DNA of 5,956 nucleotides from contig JAGAIK010000428.1 of NCBI GenBank assembly GCA_017626625.1, positions 1 to 5,956 on the forward strand, written 5' to 3'. This stretch comes from Roseburia sp. (GTDB taxonomy: Bacteria; Bacillota; Clostridia; Lachnospirales; Lachnospiraceae). Within the stretch, counting starts at the first letter, position 1; the number at the start of each line of letters is the position of its first letter. Position numbers and translations under genes: made by a program. The notes below the pieces were generated by a model. The model ran no database searches. It was not told the DNA's origin and saw nothing but the letters and a program-made list of their open reading frames with translations. Positions 1-4,979 of the stretch are shown piece after piece.

Positions 1-151
1 AGCTCCTGACATGGATTTTGATGAGATGTTGGACCTGACCCGCAATAACCCGGCAGCCAGTGATGTGCAGCAGGGACTTGCCGATATTAAAAACAGCATG
101 AAGTTAGTGGAGGCGGATTTAAAGGGCATCAAGGTGGACGAGGAAGTCTAA
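1..151 (+). CDS. 3' end of an unrecognised protein gene
   Basis: An open reading frame enters from the left edge (first whole codon at base 2) and ends at TAA 149-151, giving the last 49 residues of a protein that ends in DEEV. The visible tail is acidic and helical in character (segments such as DFDEMLDLTRNN and DIKNSMKLVEADLKGIKVDE), consistent with a soluble C-terminal helix or coiled coil. No cysteines, membrane segment or known motif can be seen, and I do not recognise the family from this piece. Its stop codon overlaps the stop of the convergent regulator gene (TAG at 150-148), so no intergenic space or terminator lies between the two 3' ends. That it is a real gene is inferred from the unbroken frame, the plausible composition and the tight convergent fit. 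Confidence 0.6.
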   Translation, partial: APDMDFDEMLDLTRNNPAASDVQQGLADIKNSMKLVEADLKGIKVDEEV

Positions 152-810
152 AGTTTCTCTGACAGGCGGAAATGATTCTTATGAACCGTCAACAGTCCGT
201 CACGCTGCATTTTACTGAGTTCATGGGAGAGGGCGCTGCGCTCCACGCTTAGGTAGTCCGCAAGCTGCTGCCTGTTAAAGGGAATGGTAAATTCCGGGGA
301 GCCGCAGGAGGCAGCCTGGAAGGAGAGGTAGGACAGCACCCTGCCCCGGATGGATTTCGGGGTGGTGTGGAAAATACGGCGGGATAAATTTAAGTTTTTC
401 TGGGAGGAAATCCGCAGCAGGTTGCGGATTAAGGCAGCGTGGTGGGGACAGGCGGCAGGGCAGGAGCCTGTGATTTTTGCTGCATTTAAAAATAGAATTT
501 CGCAGTTCTCTGCGGCGAGGACGCTGACCATCAAAGGCTCGTCTGCAAGCCCGGCATAGGTTTCCGCAAAAACCCTGCCTGCCCCGATATTGTCTAAGAT
601 ACTGCGGTTTCCCCACAAATCATCATTGATAATCTGCACGCTGCCGGAGAGCACCAGCCCAAAGCGGGTTACGGTGGTTCCGGCGGCATAAATCACAGCG
701 CCTTTTTCAAAGGTTCTGGTCTCCGCACCGAGGCAGTTTAGCATGGAGCGGATAGTTTCTGCCTCACACCCCTGAAACAGGGTGGTCTTTTCTAAAAACG
801 CATAGTCCAT
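148..810 (-). CDS. Crp/Fnr family transcriptional regulator
   Basis: This encodes a 220-residue cytoplasmic DNA-binding regulator with the usual two-part Crp/Fnr build. Residues about 5-120 form the cyclic-nucleotide-binding-type beta barrel (GLVLSGSVQI at 51-60, then the FAETYAG region at 81-87). Residues about 150-215 form the winged helix-turn-helix, with RQQLADYLSVERSALSHE at 180-197 containing the recognition helix. The Arg-Ser pair that contacts cAMP in E. coli Crp is not seen, and there is no N-terminal Fnr-type cysteine cluster, so the signal is unknown. Cysteines lie at 15, 26, 103, 117, 121 and 169, with C117-P-A-A-C121-P-H-H notable in the connecting helix. The ATG at 810 is chosen because AAAGGGA lies just upstream on the minus strand; a TTG at 843 would add 11 residues but has no ribosome binding site. 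The gene is divergent from the 4Fe-4S protein gene, its probable target. Family is sure; ligand and regulon are not. Confidence 0.93.
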   Translation of the reverse strand: MDYAFLEKTTLFQGCEAETIRSMLNCLGAETRTFEKGAVIYAAGTTVTRFGLVLSGSVQIINDDLWGNRSILDNIGAGRVFAETYAGLADEPLMVSVLAAENCEILFLNAAKITGSCPAACPHHAALIRNLLRISSQKNLNLSRRIFHTTPKSIRGRVLSYLSFQAASCGSPEFTIPFNRQQLADYLSVERSALSHELSKMQRDGLLTVHKNHFRLSEKL

Positions 811-826
811 GGAATTTCCCTTTCTA

Positions 827-843
827 TTGAAAAAAAATTTCAA
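827..843. promoter_or_regulatory. Inverted repeat TTGAAA-N5-TTTCAA in the regulator leader
   Basis: A perfect 6-bp inverted repeat with a 5-bp A-rich spacer lies in the 5' untranslated region of the regulator gene, about 17 bases before its ATG and next to the ribosome binding site. Its outer halves TTGA and TCAA resemble Fnr half sites, but the spacing (N9 between TTGA and TCAA) is wider than the canonical N6. It may be a second operator for autoregulation or a small RNA hairpin near the translation start. Being AT-rich, it could also be chance. Confidence 0.3.
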
Positions 844-855
844 AAAATTAAATTT

Positions 856-871
856 TGTGGTTATAACAACA
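856..871. promoter_or_regulatory. Crp/Fnr-like operator between the divergent genes
   Basis: The 16-bp dyad TGTGG-TTATAA-CAACA matches its own reverse complement at 14 of 16 positions and resembles the TGTGA-N6-TCACA layout bound by Crp/Fnr proteins. Its centre (863.5) falls at about -41.5 relative to the start site expected from the -10 at 893-898, the classical class II activator position. For the minus-strand regulator promoter the same site lies just downstream of the expected start (about +8 to +23), a repressing position. Binding by the adjacent regulator is inferred. Confidence 0.5.
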
Positions 872-885
872 TACTTTTCCCGGAA

Positions 886-914
886 ATTTTATTATACTTG
901 GCAGGTAAAGTCAA
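886..914 (-). promoter_or_regulatory. Promoter of the Crp/Fnr regulator gene
   Basis: On the minus strand, TTGACT (914-909) is followed after exactly 17 bases by TAAAAT (891-886), each one base from the sigma-A consensus. The transcript would start near 879. A second -10-like TATAAT lies at 896-891 on the same strand but without a good -35. The element overlaps the -10 and start region of the divergent 4Fe-4S gene promoter, so RNA polymerase could not easily occupy both at once. Confidence 0.55.
893..898 (+). promoter_or_regulatory. -10 element of the 4Fe-4S protein gene promoter
   Basis: TATACT is one base from the sigma-A -10 consensus and lies 53 bases before the ATG. No recognisable -35 hexamer is found 16-18 bases upstream, as expected for a promoter that needs an activator. 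The Crp/Fnr-like dyad at 856-871 is placed where such an activator would bind. The predicted start is near 905. Confidence 0.45.
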
Positions 915-950
915 GAAAACAGGAAAACAGAAAGGGAAGAGGGAAGTGTT

Positions 951-1688
951 ATGGTTCGTAGAATCATTCAGATTGATAAGGAAAAATGCAACGGCTGCGG
1001 GCTCTGTGCAGCAGCCTGCCACGAGGGAGCCATCGGAATGGTGGAGGGCAAAGCGAAGCTGCTCCGGGACGATTATTGTGATGGCTTGGGGGACTGCCTG
1101 CCCACCTGTCCCACCGGGGCAATCACCTTTGTGGAGCGGGAGGCGGCAGCCTATGACGAGGCGGCTGTCCTGGCAAATAAAAAGAAAAAAGAGACGGCAG
1201 GGGAAAAGACATTGCCCTGCGGCTGTCCCGGCAGCCAGTCTAAGGAAATCAAGAGGGCGGCTTATGATGAGGAGACTGTCCGGGAAAATCATAAGGCAGA
1301 AGGGTTAGGGGAAAAGGCACAGCCCTCAGAGCTGCGTCAGTGGCCGGTGCAGATAAAGTTGGCGCCTGTCAACGCACCTTATTTTGAGGGGGCGAATTTG
1401 CTGGTGGCGGCGGACTGTACCGCCTATGCCTACGGCAGCTTTCATCAGGATTTTGTCCGGGGGAAAGTGACGCTCATCGGCTGCCCGAAATTAGATGAGG
1501 GGGATTACAGCGAAAAACTCACGGAGATTATCAGCAGGAACAATATTAAGAGCCTTACCATTGTGCGTATGGAGGTGCCCTGCTGCGGAGGGATTGAGCA
1601 CGCTGCGGTAACGGCGTTAAAAAACAGCGGAAAATTTATCCCCTGGCAGGTGGTGACAATCTCTACCGATGGGAGAATCTTAGACTAA
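951..1688 (+). CDS. 4Fe-4S ferredoxin-type protein with Cys-rich C-terminal domain
   Basis: A 245-residue soluble iron-sulfur protein without signal peptide or membrane segment. Residues 1-60 are a two-motif ferredoxin domain. Motif I is complete (C13, C16, C19, C23: CxxCxxCxxxC, with His rather than Pro following). Motif II has C43, C49 and C53 followed by Pro, but Leu46 stands where the second cysteine belongs, so one cluster lacks a standard ligand. A charged linker (about 62-88) leads to CGCP (C90, C92), a second linker, then a C-terminal domain (about 128-245) with AADCTAYAYG (C156), GCPKLD (C178) and EVPCCGG (C211, C212), which could bind further metal or be redox active. I recall this architecture in Clostridia beside Crp/Fnr regulators, usually annotated only as a 4Fe-4S protein; its reaction is unknown. 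The start is supported by GAGGG (939-943) seven bases before ATG. It is divergent from the regulator and ends in its own terminator; electron transfer or redox sensing is inferred. Confidence 0.88.
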   Translation: MVRRIIQIDKEKCNGCGLCAAACHEGAIGMVEGKAKLLRDDYCDGLGDCLPTCPTGAITFVEREAAAYDEAAVLANKKKKETAGEKTLPCGCPGSQSKEIKRAAYDEETVRENHKAEGLGEKAQPSELRQWPVQIKLAPVNAPYFEGANLLVAADCTAYAYGSFHQDFVRGKVTLIGCPKLDEGDYSEKLTEIISRNNIKSLTIVRMEVPCCGGIEHAAVTALKNSGKFIPWQVVTISTDGRILD

Positions 1689-1702
1689 TTTCAAAAAACT
1701 GC

Positions 1703-1745
1703 CCGAAAAAGGCGCTGCGTATTGGAACGGCAGCGCCTTTTTCGG
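1703..1745 (+). terminator. Strong intrinsic terminator after the 4Fe-4S gene
   Basis: Arms at 1703-1718 and 1730-1745 pair perfectly over 16 bp around an 11-base loop. The core GGCGCTGC / GCAGCGCC is followed by five T and preceded by five A, so it could work in both directions, although no convergent gene is present here. It begins 14 bases after the stop codon. Confidence 0.9.
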
Positions 1746-1833
1746 TTGCGCGGAGGAGGCAGGAAGGCTATGACAGCAGCAGCGGGAAAGTTTAGACAAT
1801 ATTTATAAAATGTATAACTTTCTTAAGAAAAGC

Positions 1834-1862
1834 TTGCTAAAGTATAAAAAAAGTATTAAAAT
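1834..1862 (+). promoter_or_regulatory. Promoter of the DUF5692-type gene
   Basis: TTGCTA (1834-1839; four of six matches to TTGACA) is followed after 17 bases by TAAAAT (1857-1862; five of six). The expected start is near 1869, leaving a leader of about 55 bases that contains the TGGT-N3-ACCA dyad. Other AT-rich hexamers nearby could serve instead. Confidence 0.45.
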
Positions 1863-1872
1863 TAAATGGTCA

Positions 1873-1887
1873 TCTGGTCATACCAGA
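1873..1887. promoter_or_regulatory. GntR/FadR-type operator (TGGT-N3-ACCA) before the DUF5692 gene
   Basis: The perfect 6-bp inverted repeat TCTGGT-CAT-ACCAGA contains TGGT-N3-ACCA, the consensus core bound by FadR-subfamily GntR regulators such as FadR, PdhR and LldR. It lies just downstream of the predicted transcription start, a position where a bound repressor would block transcription. GGTCAT is also repeated directly 8 bases upstream (1868-1873 and 1876-1881), and CCAGACTGG follows at 1883-1891. No GntR gene is in the window, so the regulator is unknown. As RNA it would form only a short 6-bp hairpin. Confidence 0.42.
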
Positions 1888-1923
1888 CTGGGAGTATATT
1901 CTAATTTTAAGGAGGAAATAGTT

Positions 1924-2982
1924 ATGTTATTCCAGATTTATGGCGATAATGCCATGTATCAGTTAATCGGCTGGGTGCTGGTATTTGCAGGACTGGTCAT
2001 CTGCAATGAAATCGCCCGCCGCACAAAGGCAGGAGGCGTATTCTTTTTCTTAGTGCTGCCGCTTGTACTTACGGTTTATTTCATTGCCATCGCAGTTGGT
2101 GCAGCCAGCGGGGCGGAATGGGCAGTGAATAACCAGACACATGTATATATGAACGGCTGGTTCCATTATGCGAAGCTCTATGCAGCAGTAGCAGGCTGTA
2201 TCGGTTTTATGATGATTAAGTACAAATGGGGCATTGGTGCAAAAGACTGGTTTAAACCCTTCCCCTTTGTCATTGTGGCAATCAACATTTTAATTGCAGT
2301 AGGCTCTGATTTCGAGTCTGCCATCAAGGGTGCGCAGGCATTAGCGGAGACTGGCTCAAGATACTGGCTGTCTAACGAGGGCGTATGGCTCTACGGCGGA
2401 TGGTGGAACTGGGTAAACGGTATCGCGGGCATTCTTAATATCTTCTGTATGACAGGCTGGTGGGGGATTTATTCTTCCAAGAAAAAAGACGATATGTTAT
2501 GGCCGGATATGACATGGTGCTTTATCGTTGCATATGATATCTGGAACTTCACCTATACATACAATAATTTACCGACCCATTCTTGGTATTGCGGTGTGGC
2601 ACTGCTGTTAGCGCCTACCTTCGCAAATGCCTTCTGGAACAAGGGCGGCTGGATTCAGAACTGTGCCAATACGCTGGCAACCTGGTGTATGTTTGCACAG
2701 GTATTCCCGTTATTCCAGGTGGGAACCAAATTTGCCGTACTTCCGGTGCTTTACGGCGAAGAGTGGACCAATGGTTTAGAGCTTTCCAAAGTAGTACAGC
2801 CTGTTTATGCAAATCCCAAAGCACAGGGAGTGGTAGCGCTGTTAGCATTGGGCGCAAACGTAATCTGTATTGCGGCTATCATCAAACGTGCCGTTGAGCA
2901 GAAGAAGAATCCGTATAAGAACGAGATTTTTACCGACCAGAAAGATTTCAAAATTGCAATGTCCCGTGCAGAGGGCAAATAA
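1924..2982 (+). CDS. DUF5692-family multi-pass membrane protein
   Basis: A 352-residue integral membrane protein of unknown function, which I match from memory to DUF5692, a family seen mainly in anaerobic Firmicutes. About eight or nine hydrophobic segments are visible (roughly 11-30, 38-62, 82-99, 112-127, 161-180, 196-213, 221-237, 250-266, 302-321), with a charged C-terminal tail (about 322-352). It is rich in tryptophan: 20 of 352 residues, five of them at 148-163. Recognisable blocks are NGWFHYAKLYAA (77-88), KKKDDMLWPDMTW (186-198), YDIWNFTYTYNNLPTHSWY (204-222) and FWNKGGW (237-243). The ATG at 1924 is chosen because AAGGAGG lies eight bases upstream. An in-frame ATG at 1810 would add 38 residues, but it has no ribosome binding site and precedes the predicted promoter. 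The gene has its own promoter, operator and terminator, so it is not in an operon with the cstA-family gene that follows. A transport or sensing role is possible but unproven. Confidence 0.85.
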   Translation: MLFQIYGDNAMYQLIGWVLVFAGLVICNEIARRTKAGGVFFFLVLPLVLTVYFIAIAVGAASGAEWAVNNQTHVYMNGWFHYAKLYAAVAGCIGFMMIKYKWGIGAKDWFKPFPFVIVAINILIAVGSDFESAIKGAQALAETGSRYWLSNEGVWLYGGWWNWVNGIAGILNIFCMTGWWGIYSSKKKDDMLWPDMTWCFIVAYDIWNFTYTYNNLPTHSWYCGVALLLAPTFANAFWNKGGWIQNCANTLATWCMFAQVFPLFQVGTKFAVLPVLYGEEWTNGLELSKVVQPVYANPKAQGVVALLALGANVICIAAIIKRAVEQKKNPYKNEIFTDQKDFKIAMSRAEGK

Positions 2983-3007
2983 TTGTCCCGGAAATAGAAA
3001 ATGAGAG

Positions 3008-3043
3008 AAAATCCGCAGGCGCATCATGTGCCTGCGGATTTTT
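3008..3043 (+). terminator. Intrinsic terminator after the DUF5692 gene
   Basis: Arms at 3008-3020 and 3030-3042 pair over 13 bp (core TCCGCAGGC / GCCTGCGGA). They can extend inward through a G-T wobble to a three-base loop. The distal arm runs into five T (3039-3043). It lies 25 bases after the stop codon and separates the gene from cstA. Confidence 0.9.
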
Positions 3044-3066
3044 ATGGTTATGATAAAAGCATAATA

Positions 3067-3085
3067 CTATAAAATTAAGTTATAG
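3067..3085. promoter_or_regulatory. Inverted repeat CTATAA-N7-TTATAG upstream of the cstA gene
   Basis: A perfect 6-bp dyad with a 7-base spacer lies about 30 bases before the predicted -35 of the cstA-family gene, in a 204-base gap otherwise holding a terminator and a promoter. Its place would suit an activator or upstream operator, but the sequence is AT-only apart from the outermost pair, so chance is a real alternative. No CcpA cre-like site was found by eye. Confidence 0.25.
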
Positions 3086-3115
3086 AACATATGAAAATCT
3101 TGTATAAATATGGCA

Positions 3116-3144
3116 TTGACTTTGTCGAAAGAAAGGGCTAAAGT
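3116..3144 (+). promoter_or_regulatory. Promoter of the cstA-family gene
   Basis: TTGACT (3116-3121; five of six) and TAAAGT (3139-3144; four of six) are separated by 17 bases. The expected start near 3151 would leave a leader of about 36 bases with GAGGGA as the ribosome binding site. Confidence 0.5.
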
Positions 3145-3186
3145 AGCTTTTGACCATTAAATATGTATGGAAAAGAGGGATTTGTT

Positions 3187-4854
3187 ATGAATGGTTTTGT
3201 TATTATCATCATTGCTGCAGTGGTGTTAATCTGCGGCTACGTTTTTTACGGACGTTTTCTTGCAAAAAAATGGGGCATTGACCCGAATGCAAAGACGCCT
3301 GCCTATACAGAGGAAGATGGTGTGGACTATGTTCCGGAGGATACCAACGTGGTATTTGGACACCAGTTTGCCTCCATTGCGGGAGCGGCGCCTATTAACG
3401 GACCGATTCAGGCAGCGATTTTCGGCTGGGTTCCGGTGCTGTTGTGGATTTTAATCGGCGGCGTATTTTTTGGGGCGGTGCAGGATTTTGCTTCCATGTA
3501 TGCCTCCGTCAAGAACAAGGGAAAATCTATCGGTTATATCATTGAGAAATATATCGGAAAGACCGGAAAACGGTTGTTTTTGATTTTTACATGGCTGTTT
3601 TCTATTTTGGTAGTGGCGGCATTTGCAGATGTGGTGGCGGCTACCTTTAACGGATTTGATGCCCAGGGCATGAAAGTGGCGGCAGACGGCTCTGTGGCGA
3701 CAACCTCTATTTTGTTTATTCTGTTTGCCGTAGGTCTGGGAATGTTTTTAAAATTCACCAAATGCCCCACCTGGGTGAATACAGTGGTTGCCATCGTGCT
3801 TTTAGTGGCGGCGATTGCCATCGGGCTTCAGTTCCCGATTTACTGTACCAGGGAAGTTTGGCTGGTGTTTGTCTTTGTCTATGTTATGATTGCCTGCGTC
3901 ACTCCGGTGTGGGCGCTGCTCCAGCCAAGGGACTACTTAAACAGTTACCTGCTGCTTGCCATGATGTTGATGGCATTTGTGGGAATTATTATATACCGTC
4001 CGGCAATGAACCTTGCACCCTACACGGGATTTAAGATTGTAAGCGGTAATACCACTTCCTACCTGTTTCCGACGCTGTTTGTCACCATTGCCTGCGGTGC
4101 GGTGTCCGGTTTCCATTCCCTGGTTTCCTCGGGAACCGCTTCTAAGCAGATTAAAAATGAAAAGGCAATGCTTCCGGTATCTTTTGGCGCCATGCTTTTA
4201 GAGAGCTTCCTCGCTGTAATTGCATTGGTGTGCGTGGGATTTGCGGCAACCTCGGAAGGACTTCCTGACGGAACTCCGGCGCAGGTGTTTGCCACCGCCA
4301 TTGCGACTTTTTTAACGAAGTTAGGACTTCCGGAGGATATCTCCTACACCCTGATTACTCTTGCAGTTTCCGCTTTCGCACTGACCAGCCTGGATTCTGT
4401 GGCACGTGTGGGACGTATCGCATTCCAGGAGCTGTTCACGGATGAGGACAAAGAGATGGGCAAGGCTGCCAAAGTGGCGTCTAATACTTATTTTGCAACC
4501 ATCCTTACGCTGGTACTGGCATTTTTGCTGGCAAAAGCAGGGTATGAGAGCATCTGGCCCCTGTTTGGTTCGGCAAACCAGATGTTGTCCGCATTAGCGC
4601 TGATTGCCTGTGCCGTGTTCTTAAAGAAAACAAAACGTCAGGGCATTATGCTCTGGGGACCCATGTTTATCATGCTGGCGGTAACTTTCAGTGCAATTAT
4701 TATAAAAATAGTACAGTTAGTATCTGGTCTTGCCACTCAGTTTGTAGCAGGAAATGCCCTGCAGCTTCTGTTTGCAGTCCTGTTGTTAATTCTTGGAGTT
4801 ATGGTGGCAATCGAAGGTCTGAAAAAGCTGTTTGTGGACAAAAAAGCCGCCTAG
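3187..4854 (+). CDS. cstA: CstA-family carbon starvation protein (peptide/pyruvate transporter)
   Basis: A 555-residue cytoplasmic-membrane transporter of the CstA family, whose studied members (E. coli CstA and BtsT/YjiY) import peptides or pyruvate under nutrient limitation. It is shorter than the about 700-residue E. coli protein, as is usual in Firmicutes. Family signatures run in order: FGHQFASIAGAAPINGP (57-73), GAVQDF (96-101), QPRDYL (246-251), CGAVSGFHSLVSSGT (303-317), TSLDSVARVGR (400-410) and WPLFGSANQMLSA (457-469), among a dozen or more hydrophobic segments from the N-terminal helix (4-20) to the last (524-542). The ATG at 3187 is preferred because GAGGGA (3175-3180) lies six bases upstream; an in-frame ATG at 3163 adds eight residues without a ribosome binding site. 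The reading frame is intact. It has its own promoter and terminator and follows the DUF5692 gene. The substrate cannot be read from sequence; no two-component pair like BtsSR is nearby. Confidence 0.95.
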   Translation: MNGFVIIIIAAVVLICGYVFYGRFLAKKWGIDPNAKTPAYTEEDGVDYVPEDTNVVFGHQFASIAGAAPINGPIQAAIFGWVPVLLWILIGGVFFGAVQDFASMYASVKNKGKSIGYIIEKYIGKTGKRLFLIFTWLFSILVVAAFADVVAATFNGFDAQGMKVAADGSVATTSILFILFAVGLGMFLKFTKCPTWVNTVVAIVLLVAAIAIGLQFPIYCTREVWLVFVFVYVMIACVTPVWALLQPRDYLNSYLLLAMMLMAFVGIIIYRPAMNLAPYTGFKIVSGNTTSYLFPTLFVTIACGAVSGFHSLVSSGTASKQIKNEKAMLPVSFGAMLLESFLAVIALVCVGFAATSEGLPDGTPAQVFATAIATFLTKLGLPEDISYTLITLAVSAFALTSLDSVARVGRIAFQELFTDEDKEMGKAAKVASNTYFATILTLVLAFLLAKAGYESIWPLFGSANQMLSALALIACAVFLKKTKRQGIMLWGPMFIMLAVTFSAIIIKIVQLVSGLATQFVAGNALQLLFAVLLLILGVMVAIEGLKKLFVDKKAA

Positions 4855-4878
4855 CGGTATATTATAAGAAGAAATCAG

Positions 4879-4909
4879 AAAAAACAGTCGGGATTCCGGC
4901 TGTTTTTTT
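4879..4909 (+). terminator. Intrinsic terminator after the cstA gene
   Basis: ACAGTCGG pairs with CCGGCTGT (one T-G wobble) around a GATT loop. A upstream and seven T downstream (4903-4909) lengthen the stem. It lies 24 bases after the stop and isolates cstA from the DUF305 gene. Confidence 0.9.
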
Positions 4910-4927
4910 GTGGGCGCAGGATTTTGT

Positions 4928-4956
4928 TATAACTTTGACTTCCCATGGAATATACT
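4928..4956 (+). promoter_or_regulatory. Possible promoter of the DUF305 gene
   Basis: TATACT at 4951-4956 is the same -10 hexamer as in front of the 4Fe-4S gene, but the hexamer 17 bases upstream (TATAAC) is a poor -35. A good TTGACT at 4935-4940 is too close to this -10 and would instead pair with the weak GATACA at 4958-4963. The palindrome GTTATAAC (4926-4933) overlaps the -35 position. A promoter is needed because a terminator precedes the gene, but its exact elements are uncertain. Confidence 0.35.
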
Positions 4957-4979
4957 AGATACAAAAAGGAAATTTTTTT

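Noticed and set aside
148..810. Assignment of the regulator as a true Fnr (oxygen sensor with 4Fe-4S cluster) or as cAMP-dependent Crp
   Set aside because: The N-terminal cysteine cluster of Fnr and the Arg-Ser cAMP contacts of Crp are not present, so only the broad family call is made.
811..843. TTG start at 843 for the Crp/Fnr regulator
   Set aside because: No ribosome binding site precedes it and it overlaps an inverted repeat; the ATG at 810 has AAAGGGA at good spacing and gives the normal family length.
861..1292. Open frame of 143 codons on the minus strand over the 4Fe-4S gene
   Set aside because: It lies antisense to a gene with clear iron-sulfur motifs, has no recognisable domain and covers the control region; it is a shadow frame.
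898..1308. Open frame of 136 codons on the plus strand overlapping the 4Fe-4S gene
   Set aside because: Its composition is arginine- and serine-rich with no domain, and the other frame holds the cysteine motifs and the ribosome binding site.
1810..1923. N-terminal extension of the DUF5692 protein by 38 residues from an ATG at 1810
   Set aside because: It has no ribosome binding site, lies upstream of the best promoter and operator, and its residues do not look like the membrane protein start; AAGGAGG sits exactly before the ATG at 1924.
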